From assembly GCF_000265385.1 (NCBI RefSeq), contig NC_018013.1:1143001-1207000 (forward strand): a DNA stretch of 64,000 nt, read 5' to 3'. Numbering within the stretch: the first letter of the stretch is position 1; each line of letters starts with the position of its first letter. The translations under genes and the position numbers were made by a program. Source of the DNA: Aequorivita sublithincola DSM 14238. GTDB lineage: Bacteria; Bacteroidota; Bacteroidia; Flavobacteriales; Flavobacteriaceae. The notes below the pieces were generated by a model that saw nothing but the letters and a program-made list of their open reading frames with translations, did no database searches and was not told where the DNA came from. Shown piece after piece: positions 1 to 9,147 of the stretch.

Positions 1-1
1 A

Positions 2-85
2 AACAAGCGTCCAGATTACGTTGGTGCTTTTTGGAATGTAATTAACTGGGACGAAGTTTCTGCTAATTATGCTAAGAATAAATAA
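2..85 (+). CDS. Superoxide dismutase (Fe/Mn), C-terminal fragment
   Basis: Only the last 27 codons and the stop are in the window; the gene begins before base 1. The frame contains RPDYVGAFWNVINWDEV, the closing signature of the iron/manganese superoxide dismutase family (tyrosine after RPD, then the AFWNVxNWDEV helix), which detoxifies superoxide to hydrogen peroxide. It ends at TAA and is followed by a strong hairpin terminator. Metal specificity cannot be judged because the metal ligands lie mostly outside the window. Confidence 0.8.
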   Translation, partial: NKRPDYVGAFWNVINWDEVSANYAKNK

Positions 86-108
86 TAGCTAAATAAAAAG
101 CTATTCAT

Positions 109-149
109 AAAAAAATCCGCAATCAAACTTTTGATTGCGGATTTTTTTT
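109..149. terminator. Bidirectional intrinsic terminator between sod and purF
   Basis: A perfect inverted repeat (arms 114-127 and 130-143, AATCCGCAATCAAA and its complement) is flanked by an A tract on the left and a T tract on the right, so it can end transcripts from both the dismutase gene (plus) and purF (minus), which converge here. Confidence 0.85.
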
Positions 150-173
150 ACTTGAAGCTTTTATAATTCAGAA

Positions 174-2072
174 TTAATAAGCACGTTCTGGATTTCCTTC
201 GTAAAAGTTTATGTAAGCTCGGTTTACAACTCTATTTCCTCCGGCTGTTGGATAGTTACCCGTAAAATACCAATCTCCAAGATTTTTCGGGCAAGCTTTA
301 TGCAAATCATCTACAGATTGAAAAATCAATTTTACTTTTGCTGTAATGTTTTCTTCGCTTACTATTTCAGCAATTTTATCTGAAATTTCTTCATCGGTAA
401 AAGGAGCGTATAATTTTTTTACATGATTAATCATTGAAGCGTCCTCAACTGTTACCTGCTCTTTACACTTATGATATATTTCTTCAACTATAGCATAAGT
501 TCCACGGTCTTTGTGAAGAGCCAATGCTGCCTGAAAAGCAATTAATCCTTCCAAACGCGCCATATCTATTCCGTAGCAATCTGGATAACGAATTTGCGGA
601 GCGGATGAAACTACTACAATTTGTTTTGGATGAAGTCGGTCTAGCATTTTCAAAATACTCTTCTTCAATGTTGTTCCGCGAACGATGCTATCGTCTATAA
701 TTACTAAATTATCGTCGGGTTTTACTACGCCATAGGTTACATCATAAACGTGCGCTACCAAGTCGTCTCGGCTACTATCATCCGTAATAAAAGTTCTTAG
801 TTTTACGTCTTTGATGGCAATTTTTTCGGTGCGAATTTTATGAGCTTGTATTTGCTGAAGTCTTTCCTTTGTTAAGGTTTTTCGCTCTTTTATAATTGCT
901 TCGTTTTTCTGTTTGTTCAGTTCGTCTTGGGCAGCTTCCAACATGCCATAAAAGGAAGTTTCCGCGGTATTTGGTATAAAAGAAAAAACTGAATTTTCAG
1001 TATCAAAATCAATAGCCTGCAATATTTTCGGCATTATTAATTTACCAAGCATTTTCCGTTCTTGATAGATTTCTGCATCGCTTCCGCGTGAAAAATAGAT
1101 ACGTTCAAAAGAACAAGATCTTCTTTCTAAAGGAGCGAGAATTTCTTTAATTTTTACCGTTCCGCATTTTTCGATAATGATTGCCTTTCCAGGGTCCAAC
1201 TCTTTTACATCGTCAAAAGGAACGTTAAACACAGTTTGAATTGCTGGTCTTTCTGAAGCAACTACAACAACTTCATCATCTTGGTAAAAATATACAGGAC
1301 GTATTCCTGCAGGATCGCGTAACACAAAAGAATCTCCGTGGCCCAAAAGTCCCGCCATAGCATAGCCACCGTCCCAATCTGCGGCTGATCTACGAAGAAT
1401 TTTGGCAACATTCAAATTTTCGGCAATGTATGGCGATGCTTCTTGTTTGTTCAAGCCTTTGGCCTTCGCTTTTTTGTATAGCTTGCGAACGGCATCGTCC
1501 AAAAAGTGACCTATTTTTTCCATTACAGTAACAGTATCAGCCTTCTCTTTTGGGTGCATTCCGAGTTTTATGAGATTATCAAAAAGCTCGTTGGTATTGG
1601 TCATATTGAAATTTCCCGCAATAATTAAATTTCGGTGCATCCAATTATTTTGTCGTAGAAAAGGGTGAACATTTTCAACGCTATTTATCCCGAAGGTTCC
1701 GTAACGAACGTGGCCCAAAAGCAATTCACCTATATATGGAATGTTTTTTTTCTGAGCGGCAACATCGTCCTTGTATTCTGGATGCTGAGAAAATTCGTGA
1801 TTTATACGTTCGTTTATTTGAGCAAAAATATCTTGAATGGGCTGAGCTGCATTTGAACGAACACGACTTATATAGCGCTCTCCTGGATTAACGTCTAATT
1901 TAATACTGGCAAAACCTGCACCATCCTGACCACGATTGTGCTGCTTTTCCATCATTAAATACATTTTGTTTACTCCGTAAAATGCAGTTCCGTATTTTTC
2001 CTTGTAATATTCCAAAGGCTTCAACAGTCTTACTAGGGCAATTCCACATTCGTGTTTTAAGGCGTCGCTCAT
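174..2072 (-). CDS. purF: Amidophosphoribosyltransferase (PurF)
   Basis: First step of de novo purine synthesis: PRPP plus glutamine gives phosphoribosylamine. The N-terminal nucleophile glutaminase domain begins HECGI, so Cys9 would become the catalytic N-terminal cysteine after loss of an eight-residue propeptide; RGQDGAG (47-53) and HVRYGT (121-126) are glutaminase motifs. The C-terminal phosphoribosyltransferase domain carries the PRPP loop VIIDDSIVRGTT (457-468), with YGIDMA at 500-505. At 632 residues it is longer than the roughly 470-505 of E. coli or B. subtilis PurF, the excess including a charged helical insert near 385-415. It ends at the shared terminator and runs alone, with a gap of about 105 bases from the PfkB gene. 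Confidence 0.93.
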   Translation of the reverse strand: MSDALKHECGIALVRLLKPLEYYKEKYGTAFYGVNKMYLMMEKQHNRGQDGAGFASIKLDVNPGERYISRVRSNAAQPIQDIFAQINERINHEFSQHPEYKDDVAAQKKNIPYIGELLLGHVRYGTFGINSVENVHPFLRQNNWMHRNLIIAGNFNMTNTNELFDNLIKLGMHPKEKADTVTVMEKIGHFLDDAVRKLYKKAKAKGLNKQEASPYIAENLNVAKILRRSAADWDGGYAMAGLLGHGDSFVLRDPAGIRPVYFYQDDEVVVVASERPAIQTVFNVPFDDVKELDPGKAIIIEKCGTVKIKEILAPLERRSCSFERIYFSRGSDAEIYQERKMLGKLIMPKILQAIDFDTENSVFSFIPNTAETSFYGMLEAAQDELNKQKNEAIIKERKTLTKERLQQIQAHKIRTEKIAIKDVKLRTFITDDSSRDDLVAHVYDVTYGVVKPDDNLVIIDDSIVRGTTLKKSILKMLDRLHPKQIVVVSSAPQIRYPDCYGIDMARLEGLIAFQAALALHKDRGTYAIVEEIYHKCKEQVTVEDASMINHVKKLYAPFTDEEISDKIAEIVSEENITAKVKLIFQSVDDLHKACPKNLGDWYFTGNYPTAGGNRVVNRAYINFYEGNPERAY

Positions 2073-2146
2073 TTTTGAACTTAATTGTTAATAGTTATTA
2101 GTTTTTGTGTGATTCTATTGTCGTTTTTCTATAAATAAATTTACAC

Positions 2147-2171
2147 AAAAAACGCCCTGAATTTCAGGGCG
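2147..2171 (-). terminator. Intrinsic terminator after the PfkB kinase gene
   Basis: On the minus strand CGCCCTGAAATTCAGGGCG (2171-2153) forms a 9-bp GC-rich stem followed directly by six Ts. It lies 7 bases past the PfkB stop and separates that gene from purF. Confidence 0.8.
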
Positions 2172-2177
2172 CGTATT

Positions 2178-3101
2178 TTAGGTTAACTTAATGTCAAATT
2201 GTGTTAAGCTTTTAAATTGCTGTATGCGCTCGTGAACTTCTTTATTTGTGAGGTTGAGCAATCTTTCCGGTCCAAACTTTTCTACACAGAACGAAGCCAG
2301 TGCGGAACCGTTGATGATGGCACTCTTCATATTAATATAACTATAATCTCCTGTTCTTGCTAAGTAGCCTGTAAATCCGCCAGCAAAAGTATCACCAGCG
2401 CCAGTTGGGTCAAAAACCTCGCGCAATGGCATTGCTGGTGCGAAGAAAACGTCGTCCTCACTAAAAAGTAATGCGCCGTGCTCACCCTTCTTTATAACTA
2501 CGTATTTCGGACCCATTTCCATTATTTTATGAGCGGCTTTTACTAAGGAATATTCTCCCGAAAGTTGTCTTGCTTCTTCATCATTAATAGTAATCACATC
2601 TACTTTTGCTATAACCTGCATCAATTCGTTCAAAGCACTGTTCATCCAAAAATTCATCGTGTCCAAAACAATTAGTTTTGGCGAATCCATTTGCTCGATT
2701 ACGCCTAACTGCACTAATGGGTGTAAGTTTCCAAGCATAACTACTTCGGCATCGCGATAGTTTTCTGGGACTTGAGGGTTGAAATCTGCAAGCACGTTTA
2801 AATCTGTGATTAATGTGTCGCGAGTATTCATATCATTGTGATATTTTCCGCTCCAGAAGAAGGTTTTTCCGTTTTCAACAACTTCAAGACCTGTTAGATC
2901 CATTCCTTTTGCTTCAAGCATTTTTAAGTCTTCTTTCGGAAAATCGCCACCAACAATTGAAACTATTGCGCCGTCAACTTTAAATTGCGAAGCTGCCAAG
3001 CCTATATAGGTCGCGGCACCACCAAGGATTTTATCGGTTTTCCCGAACGGGGTTTCAATAGCGTCAAAGGCTACGGTTCCTACTATTACGAGTTTGCTCA
3101 T
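2178..3101 (-). CDS. PfkB-family sugar/nucleoside kinase
   Basis: A 307-residue ribokinase/PfkB fold kinase. The N-terminal signature region shows GGAATYIGLA (27-36), and the C-terminal ATP/anion-hole motif DPTGAGDTFAGGF is at 231-243, with Asp237 the expected catalytic base. The substrate is not evident; PfkB members phosphorylate ribose, fructose, adenosine or nucleosides, and its place beside purF and purN suggests, but does not prove, a nucleoside or ribose substrate. It has its own candidate promoter and an intrinsic terminator, so it looks monocistronic. Confidence 0.85.
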   Translation of the reverse strand: MSKLVIVGTVAFDAIETPFGKTDKILGGAATYIGLAASQFKVDGAIVSIVGGDFPKEDLKMLEAKGMDLTGLEVVENGKTFFWSGKYHNDMNTRDTLITDLNVLADFNPQVPENYRDAEVVMLGNLHPLVQLGVIEQMDSPKLIVLDTMNFWMNSALNELMQVIAKVDVITINDEEARQLSGEYSLVKAAHKIMEMGPKYVVIKKGEHGALLFSEDDVFFAPAMPLREVFDPTGAGDTFAGGFTGYLARTGDYSYINMKSAIINGSALASFCVEKFGPERLLNLTNKEVHERIQQFKSLTQFDIKLT

Positions 3102-3123
3102 AAATGGTTTTTGAAATGAGGTG

Positions 3124-3131
3124 CAAATTTA
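3124..3131 (-). promoter_or_regulatory. Candidate -7 element for the PfkB gene
   Basis: The minus strand reads TAAATTTG, an exact match to the Bacteroidota -7 consensus TAnnTTTG, 22 bases upstream of the ATG. No TTG is seen at the usual -33 spacing. Confidence 0.45.
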
Positions 3132-3191
3132 ATCAAATTAATTTAGAATCTGGAGCCATTTCCAAGCATTGAAGATACTTTATATTAGAAA

Positions 3192-3824
3192 CTATTTTCT
3201 TCCAAAATCTGCAGGAATTTCGCCCCATGCTTTGGTTTCCCACTTAACGATTTTTGTTTCGTATTTATTAGTTTTTAGCCAGTTTTCCGCACGGGCAACC
3301 AGTTCAAAAAGGGTTTTGTTTTTTGCAGATTGTTTCAGTTTTGTGTTGCATTTTTTCTTTTCTACCCAACCCACTGCAATACGCGAATCGGTATAAAGAA
3401 TGCGGTCGCTTGCTTTTTTTTGAAGAAAAGCCAAGCCATGAACAAGTGCCAAAAATTCACCAATATTATTGGTCCCCTGTTGAAATGGACCTTGATGGAA
3501 TAATTGTTTGTGCGTTTGAGTATCTACGCCACGGTATTCCATTTTTCCGGGATTGCCGCTAGACGCTGCATCAACAGCAATGGAATAAAGGTTGGGCTCC
3601 CCTATTTTTTGTAGCTGCTCTTTTGAAAGTGTTTTCTTAACTGTCTTTCCTTTAAAATCTGCGTAGTTCTTATTATAAGCTTTTTTGGCTTCATCAAAGG
3701 TTTCGAAACTTTTGTATTGTGCACCTGCTACCCCATGAATAGAGCGTTTACATTCCTCCCAGCTTCCAAAAATACCAGCGGGATTTCCGAACCAGACTAC
3801 ATAAAATTTCTGCTTTTTAGCCAT
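3192..3824 (-). CDS. RNase H family protein with viroplasmin-type N-terminal domain
   Basis: Degrades the RNA strand of RNA-DNA hybrids. Residues about 1-50 form a caulimovirus viroplasmin/hybrid-binding domain (YVVWFGNPAGIFGSW, then FDEAKKAY). The RNase H fold follows from about 65: Asp in AVDAASSGNPG, Glu in NIGEFLALVHG and Asp in YTDSRIAVGW are three of the acidic active-site residues. The start is placed at 3824 because the domain begins MAKKQKFYVVW and this ATG overlaps the purN stop in ATGGCTAA (8-base overlap), indicating translational coupling. A longer reading from 3842 would lie wholly inside purN and is not supported. Confidence 0.85.
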   Translation of the reverse strand: MAKKQKFYVVWFGNPAGIFGSWEECKRSIHGVAGAQYKSFETFDEAKKAYNKNYADFKGKTVKKTLSKEQLQKIGEPNLYSIAVDAASSGNPGKMEYRGVDTQTHKQLFHQGPFQQGTNNIGEFLALVHGLAFLQKKASDRILYTDSRIAVGWVEKKKCNTKLKQSAKNKTLFELVARAENWLKTNKYETKIVKWETKAWGEIPADFGRK

Positions 3825-4389
3825 TACGAAGTATTTCTTCAATTATTTTAGGAAAACATTCATATTCCAGTTTATGGATTTTTTTTGCAACTGTTTCAGG
3901 AGTTTCATTTTTTAAAAGTTTTACTTTTTTCTGTGAAATAATTGTGCCTTCGTCATAGTTTTCGTTCACATAATGAATGGTTATTCCTGTTTCAACTTCA
4001 TTATTTTTTACAACAGCCTCGTGCACTAAGTTGCCGTACATTCCTTTTCCTCCGTATTTGGGAAGTAATGCCGGATGAATGTTTATCACTTTGTTTGGAA
4101 ATGCTTTCAAAATGATTTCAGGAAATTTCAACAGAAAACCTGCTAAAACTATAAGATCTAACTCGCTTTTTTTCAAAAATTTTAAAACTCCGTCTTCAGA
4201 AATCAATTCATCTTTAGTGAAAGAAACCGCAGCAATACCATGATTTTGCGCCCGTTCCAAAACTTTGGCATCTTTCTTGTTTGAAAGCACAAGAACGACC
4301 TCGGCAAATTGGGTTCGTTGAAAGTATTTAATAATGTTCTCGGTGTTGGTACCACTACCAGACGCAAAAATTACAATTCGCTTCTTCAT
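3817..4389 (-). CDS. purN: Phosphoribosylglycinamide formyltransferase (PurN)
   Basis: Third step of purine synthesis: transfers a formyl group from 10-formyltetrahydrofolate to GAR. The protein opens MKKRIVIFASGSGTN with the phosphate-binding GSGTN loop; the catalytic Asn-His pair is in NIHPALLPKYGG and the catalytic Asp in HYVNENYDEGTI. It is 190 residues, normal for single-domain PurN. The ATG at 4389 is preferred over an in-frame TTG at 4401. It heads a two-gene unit with the RNase H gene and diverges from acpP. Confidence 0.93.
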   Translation of the reverse strand: MKKRIVIFASGSGTNTENIIKYFQRTQFAEVVLVLSNKKDAKVLERAQNHGIAAVSFTKDELISEDGVLKFLKKSELDLIVLAGFLLKFPEIILKAFPNKVINIHPALLPKYGGKGMYGNLVHEAVVKNNEVETGITIHYVNENYDEGTIISQKKVKLLKNETPETVAKKIHKLEYECFPKIIEEILRNG

Positions 4390-4437
4390 TCTCGTTTCCA
4401 AAAGTTATTCTCGAAGTAAATATTAACAAATAAAAAA

Positions 4438-4471
4438 CAAAAGTAGGCAATAGGGTTTTACTTCTCCCAAA
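4438..4471 (-). promoter_or_regulatory. Candidate promoter of purN-rnh
   Basis: On the minus strand TTTG (4471-4468) and TACTTTTG (4445-4438) are separated by 22 bases, matching the Bacteroidota pattern TTG-N(17-23)-TAnnTTTG. The purN ATG lies 48 bases further on. Confidence 0.5.
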
Positions 4472-4635
4472 ATTGTTTAAATTGGTTCAATCTTTCAATT
4501 ATATTTTATAATATTGGTAGGTTTGAATGCGCAGAGAAATTAATGCGCATTTCTCCATTTCTGTTAAAATGTGAAAAACAAATAGTATCAAAGCCACATT
4601 TTTAACATTAAATGGTGTTTTCAATTAAAATATTT

Positions 4636-4643
4636 TATTTTTG
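4636..4643 (+). promoter_or_regulatory. Candidate -7 element of acpP-fabF-rnc
   Basis: TATTTTTG exactly fits TAnnTTTG and lies 32 bases before the acpP ATG. No clear -33 TTG is present at the usual distance. Confidence 0.5.
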
Positions 4644-4675
4644 CCACTTATAATTAAATTTAAAAATCAAGAATT

Positions 4676-4909
4676 ATGTCAGACATTGCATCACGAGTAA
4701 AAGCGATTATCGTAGACAAATTAGGTGTAGACGAAAACGAAGTTGTAAACGAAGCTAGCTTCACTAACGACTTAGGAGCAGACTCCCTAGATACGGTAGA
4801 GCTTATTATGGAATTTGAAAAAGAATTTGATATCCAAATTCCAGACGACCAAGCTGAAAACATTGCTACAGTTGGTCAAGCAATCTCCTATATAGAAGCA
4901 GCAAAATAA
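4676..4909 (+). CDS. acpP: Acyl carrier protein
   Basis: Small acidic four-helix carrier (77 residues) that holds growing acyl chains on a phosphopantetheine arm. The attachment serine is Ser37 in [16 protein letters not shown], the classic DSL motif. It is followed 10 bases later by fabF, giving the conserved acpP-fabF-rnc order of many bacteria. No holo-ACP synthase is in the window. Family and length leave little doubt. Confidence 0.97.
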   Translation: MSDIASRVKAIIVDKLGVDENEVVNEASFTNDLGADSLDTVELIMEFEKEFDIQIPDDQAENIATVGQAISYIEAAK

Positions 4910-4919
4910 AAATTCTTCT

Positions 4920-6173
4920 ATGGAATTAAAGCGAGTTGTAGTTACAGGCCTTGGCGCCCTTACCCCTATTGGCAACAATATTCAAGAATATTGGGATGCC
5001 CTTGTTAGCGGGAAAAGTGGCTGCGCGCCTATAACATATTTTGATACTGAAAAGTTCAAAACAAAATTCGCTTGCGAATTGAAGAATTTCAACGCAGAAG
5101 ATCATTTTGATCGGAAAGAAGCCCGAAAACTTGACCGTTTTGCCCAATATGCCCTTGTATCTTCAGATGAAGCCATTCTCGATGCGGGAATAGACTTTAT
5201 TGATGTAGATAAATTTAGAGTAGGTGTAATTTGGGGTGCTGGAATAGGCGGGTTGGAGACTTTTCAGAATGAAGTAATAAACTTTGCAGAAGGGGATGGA
5301 ACACCGCGTTTCAACCCCTTCTTTATTCCTAAAATGATTGCAGACATTGCTCCTGGAAACATTTCCATAAAGCATGGTTTTATGGGACCTAACTATACTA
5401 CGGTTTCAGCCTGTGCTTCATCTGCAAACGCTATGATTGATGCTTTCAATTATATTCGCTTAGGCCAGTGCGACATTATTGTTACTGGAGGAAGCGAAGC
5501 CGCAGTAACTATGGCAGGAATGGGTGGTTTCAATGCAATGCACGCTTTATCTACCCGTAATGAAAGTCCTGAAACGGCATCGCGTCCTTTTGATGCGACC
5601 CGTGACGGTTTTGTTTTGGGCGAAGGTGCTGGCGCATTAATCCTTGAGGAATATGAACACGCAAAAAAGCGTGGCGCAAAAATTTATGCAGAACTTGTTG
5701 GTGGCGGTATGAGCAGCGATGCGTACCATATGACTGCTCCACATCCTGATGGAATTGGCGTAGAACGCGTAATGCTAAACTGCCTGCGCGATGCCAATAT
5801 GGATCCTAGTGAAGTGGATGCCATAAACACTCACGGAACTTCAACTCCCCTTGGCGATGTTGCCGAATTGAAAGCTATTGTAAAAGTTTTTGGCAAACAT
5901 GCTAAGGACATTAATATCAATTCAACAAAATCCATGACCGGACACCTTTTGGGTGCGGCTGGAGCTATAGAGGCAATATCCTCTATATTGTCAATGAAAT
6001 ACGGAATTGTTCCACCTACCATAAATCATACCACGGTAGATGAAAACATAGATCCTTCCTTAAACCTTACCTTAAACAAAGCTCAAAAACGTGAAATTAA
6101 CGTTGCTATGAGCAATACTTTCGGGTTTGGCGGGCACAATGCGTGTGTGCTATTTAAAAAACTTGACGCCTAA
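4920..6173 (+). CDS. fabF: Beta-ketoacyl-ACP synthase II (FabF)
   Basis: Condensing enzyme that elongates acyl-ACP with malonyl-ACP in type II fatty-acid synthesis. The catalytic triad is complete: Cys165 in TVSACASSANA, His305 in NTHGTSTPLGD and His342 in GHLLGAAGAIE; the glycine-rich FGFGGHNA turn is at the C-terminus. At 417 residues it has the length of FabF rather than a divergent ketosynthase. It lies directly downstream of acpP and 8 bases upstream of rnc, consistent with one operon. Confidence 0.96.
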   Translation: MELKRVVVTGLGALTPIGNNIQEYWDALVSGKSGCAPITYFDTEKFKTKFACELKNFNAEDHFDRKEARKLDRFAQYALVSSDEAILDAGIDFIDVDKFRVGVIWGAGIGGLETFQNEVINFAEGDGTPRFNPFFIPKMIADIAPGNISIKHGFMGPNYTTVSACASSANAMIDAFNYIRLGQCDIIVTGGSEAAVTMAGMGGFNAMHALSTRNESPETASRPFDATRDGFVLGEGAGALILEEYEHAKKRGAKIYAELVGGGMSSDAYHMTAPHPDGIGVERVMLNCLRDANMDPSEVDAINTHGTSTPLGDVAELKAIVKVFGKHAKDININSTKSMTGHLLGAAGAIEAISSILSMKYGIVPPTINHTTVDENIDPSLNLTLNKAQKREINVAMSNTFGFGGHNACVLFKKLDA

Positions 6174-6181
6174 CATAATTA

Positions 6182-6925
6182 ATGGCATCCATTAAAAACA
6201 TATTTTCTTCCCGTACAGATAAAGACGGGGAATTTTTTAATTCCCTAAAAAAAATATTGGGGTTTAAACCCAAAGACCTTTCCATATATGAGACTGCTTT
6301 TACGCATCGCTCCACAAATGAAAAAAATGATAACGGGCAACCACAAAACTATGAAAGACTTGAGTTTATGGGCGATGCCATGCTTGGCGCCGTTATAGCC
6401 GCTCATCTTTTCAAAAAAGTGCCAGACGGAAACGAAGGATATCTTACCAAAATGCGAAGCAAAGTAGTGAGTCGAGAACATTTAAATGAACTTGGCCGTG
6501 ATCTTCAATTGGTGAAATTTTTAAAAACAACCATTCCCAAACAACAGTTTAGCGGTAATATTTACGGAAACGTTTTTGAAGCATTGGTTGGCGCCATATA
6601 TTTAGATCGTGGATTTAAGTATTGCGAAAAATTCATTCAAAAAAGGGTCATAAAACCTTATGTGGACATTAAAAAACTGGAAGGAAAAGTAATTAGTTAC
6701 AAAAGTCTATTTATTGAATGGTGCCAGAAACACAAGAAACAGTTCAATTTTGAAATTTACGAAGACACGGGTAAAGATCAATTGAAGCATTTTGCCGTTC
6801 GCTTAAAATTGAATGACGAAGTTGTGGCAAAAGCACGAGCAACTTCGAAAAAGAAAGCTGAGGAACGCGCCGCAAAACGAGCTTTTTATAAACTTAAGAT
6901 AAAGGTTGATACGGAACATCATTGA
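6182..6925 (+). CDS. rnc: Ribonuclease III
   Basis: Double-strand-specific endoribonuclease for rRNA and mRNA processing. The catalytic domain has the signature ERLEFMGDAMLG near 59-70 and the second acidic cluster in NVFEALVGAIYLD; a C-terminal double-stranded RNA-binding domain (about 178-243) ends in the alanine/lysine-rich helix KKKAEERAAKRAFYKL. The length (247) is normal. Third gene of the acpP-fabF-rnc unit. Confidence 0.95.
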   Translation: MASIKNIFSSRTDKDGEFFNSLKKILGFKPKDLSIYETAFTHRSTNEKNDNGQPQNYERLEFMGDAMLGAVIAAHLFKKVPDGNEGYLTKMRSKVVSREHLNELGRDLQLVKFLKTTIPKQQFSGNIYGNVFEALVGAIYLDRGFKYCEKFIQKRVIKPYVDIKKLEGKVISYKSLFIEWCQKHKKQFNFEIYEDTGKDQLKHFAVRLKLNDEVVAKARATSKKKAEERAAKRAFYKLKIKVDTEHH

Positions 6926-7052
6926 TTTTTTTCTTTTGAATAGCATCAACTTTTCATAAGTCGAAAAGATTAAAAAACTTTAAATCAAGATCATTCCTTA
7001 GTAAAGATGATTTTTCAATAGTACTTCCAAAAAGATTCATGCCCTTTCCATT

Positions 7053-7081
7053 TTGCACGTGGGTTTACTTGCCTATTTTTG
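7053..7081 (+). promoter_or_regulatory. Promoter of the IPExxxVDY gene and pyk
   Basis: TTG (7053-7055) and TATTTTTG (7074-7081) are separated by 18 bases, a full match to the Bacteroidota promoter consensus. The start codon lies 38 bases downstream at 7120. Confidence 0.62.
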
Positions 7082-7119
7082 TGATAGCTCCAAGAAGATA
7101 AAAAAACGGTGTTTAAAAA

Positions 7120-7611
7120 ATGGTAACCCACAAGCTTATTTATGACGAGGAAATGGAAGAGCCCTTCACACTTGTGGCCATCCATAGCAGCGAAGAAGAG
7201 TATAAAGTTGCCTATTTGATGAATCAGCATCTCAATACTCGTTTCAAAAGAAGAAGGATAGATATTGATTTACCATCGAAGAGTTTAATGATTACCTTCC
7301 CAATATTCGATTTTTTGGATGAACTTAATTATGCACAATTTCATCTTGTTTCAAATAAATGCAGAACCGTGGAAGCAAGCTTGCAAAGCTCTGGCGGACT
7401 TTTTTCAGAAATTGATTCCGAAAAAGTAACCAATCATTTTCTGCTTCCCGAATTTAAAAAAGTGGATTTTTTTCTGAAAATATATTCAGATTTTGAAAAT
7501 GTGTCGCTGCAATCTTTAGTTTCACAAATAAACAATATTGCACAGATTGTTTCTGCGTATGTTGTGGAAACTGAAACCATAAAATCTAAAAACAATTTAA
7601 TTTTCGATTAA
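7120..7611 (+). CDS. IPExxxVDY family protein
   Basis: A 163-residue protein of a Bacteroidota-restricted family of unknown function named for its conserved motif, seen here as LPEFKKVDFFLKI near 108-120. It has no signal peptide or membrane segment and is probably cytoplasmic. In many Flavobacteriia it precedes pyruvate kinase; here its TAA is directly followed by the pyk ATG with no spacer, so the two are almost certainly co-transcribed and possibly translationally coupled. Function is not known. Confidence 0.8.
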   Translation: MVTHKLIYDEEMEEPFTLVAIHSSEEEYKVAYLMNQHLNTRFKRRRIDIDLPSKSLMITFPIFDFLDELNYAQFHLVSNKCRTVEASLQSSGGLFSEIDSEKVTNHFLLPEFKKVDFFLKIYSDFENVSLQSLVSQINNIAQIVSAYVVETETIKSKNNLIFD

Positions 7612-9042
7612 ATGTCAAATAAAAAAAGAACAAAAATAGTTGCAACCCTTGGTCCCGCCACTTCTTCTGAAGAAATCCTGAAACACATGATTTTAGAAGG
7701 CGTAGATGTTTTTAGGGTAAATTTTTCGCACGCAGATTATGCCACTGTTGAAAAAACTATTAAAATAATCCGAAAACTTTCCGAAGAACTAGACACTCAT
7801 GTTGCAATTCTAGGTGATCTACAAGGTCCAAAACTTCGTGTTGGAGTAATGAAAGAAGAAGTTGTGGTACATCCAGGTGATGAACTGCTTTTTTGTACCG
7901 GAAAGGAATTTGAAGGCACCAGGAAAAAAGTTTATATGAATTATGACGATTTTCCAAAAGACGTAAACCCAGGCGAGCGCGTACTTTTGGACGACGGTAA
8001 ACTTATTTTTGAAGTCTTGGAAACCAATAAAAAAGATACCGTGAAGGTAATGGTAGTACAAGGTGGTCCGTTGCGTTCCAAAAAAGGCGTAAACCTCCCG
8101 AATACTAAAATTTCACTTCCAGCTTTGACTCCAAAAGACAAAGAAGACGCCATTTTTGCCATTGAACAAAAAGTAGATTGGATGGCGCTTTCCTTCGTTC
8201 GTCACGCTGAAGATTTAAAGGAATTACAGGCGTTGATAGAGGCACATTCTGAATATAAAATTCCAATAATCGCCAAAATTGAAAAACCTGAAGCCGTTGA
8301 AAATATAGATAAAATCATTGCCTATTGTGACGGTATTATGGTTGCCCGTGGCGATTTGGGCGTAGAAGTTCCCGCAGAGGAAGTTCCTTTAATTCAAAAA
8401 GAACTGGTTTTAACCGCAAAAAGAGCGCGTATTCCAGTAATCATCGCAACCCAAATGATGGAAACGATGATAACTTCACTTACGCCAACGCGGGCTGAAG
8501 TAAACGATGTTGCAAACTCCGTAATGGACGGCGCTGATGCGGTGATGCTTTCCGGCGAAACTTCAGTGGGGAATTATCCTGTTGCAGTTATAAAAACAAT
8601 GGCAAAGATTTTGAAAAGTGTAGAAAATTCTGAATTAATACACGTACCTCAACAACCGCCTCAGATTAAGACTAATCGTTACGTAACCAAATCCATCTGC
8701 TACCACGCGGCGCTTATGGCCAATGAAATTGAAGCACAAGCCATCTGTACGTTAACAAATAGTGGTTATACCGCTTTCCAGATTTCTGCTTGGCGACCTT
8801 CTGCTTTTATCTTGGCGTTTACCAGCAACAAACGCATTCTTGCCCGTTTAAATTTATTGTGGGGCGTAAAAGCGTTTTATTATGATAAATATGTAAGCAC
8901 CGACGAAACCGTGGACGATGTAAATAGAATTGCTGCTGAAAAAGGCTATGTACACAAAGGCGATTACCTAATAAACCTCGCGGCAATGCCTATTGTAGAT
9001 AAGGGAATGGTGAATACGTTGCGGGTTACGCAAGTGAAATAA
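7612..9042 (+). CDS. pyk: Pyruvate kinase
   Basis: Last step of glycolysis: phosphoenolpyruvate plus ADP to pyruvate plus ATP. The TIM-barrel core opens with RTKIVATLGPATSS and includes FRVNFSHA, the active-site signature IIAKIEKPEAVENI (Lys/Glu) and MVARGDLGVEVP; the C-terminal regulatory domain follows from about 350. At 476 residues it matches the usual single-chain enzyme. It is the second gene of a two-gene unit. Confidence 0.97.
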   Translation: MSNKKRTKIVATLGPATSSEEILKHMILEGVDVFRVNFSHADYATVEKTIKIIRKLSEELDTHVAILGDLQGPKLRVGVMKEEVVVHPGDELLFCTGKEFEGTRKKVYMNYDDFPKDVNPGERVLLDDGKLIFEVLETNKKDTVKVMVVQGGPLRSKKGVNLPNTKISLPALTPKDKEDAIFAIEQKVDWMALSFVRHAEDLKELQALIEAHSEYKIPIIAKIEKPEAVENIDKIIAYCDGIMVARGDLGVEVPAEEVPLIQKELVLTAKRARIPVIIATQMMETMITSLTPTRAEVNDVANSVMDGADAVMLSGETSVGNYPVAVIKTMAKILKSVENSELIHVPQQPPQIKTNRYVTKSICYHAALMANEIEAQAICTLTNSGYTAFQISAWRPSAFILAFTSNKRILARLNLLWGVKAFYYDKYVSTDETVDDVNRIAAEKGYVHKGDYLINLAAMPIVDKGMVNTLRVTQVK

Positions 9043-9147
9043 CCTGATTGCAAATAGTGCAGCACCAATTTTAATTTGGAGTCAATTGCACATTACCAAT
9101 CGGTTCGTTGGACGGCATTAATTTTATGATTTGAGAGCACCGTTTAT

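Larger units (their letters stand above)
4390..4675. other. Divergent intergenic region purN / acpP
   Basis: Non-coding stretch of 286 bases between two divergent units. It holds a candidate purN promoter near 4438-4471 and a candidate acpP -7 element at 4636-4643; the rest is AT-rich with no ORF or RNA gene that I can recognise. Confidence 0.7.

Noticed and set aside
4390..4675. tRNA or small RNA gene upstream of acpP
   Set aside because: No cloverleaf-like pairing, no CCA end and no terminator; only promoter-like elements are seen.
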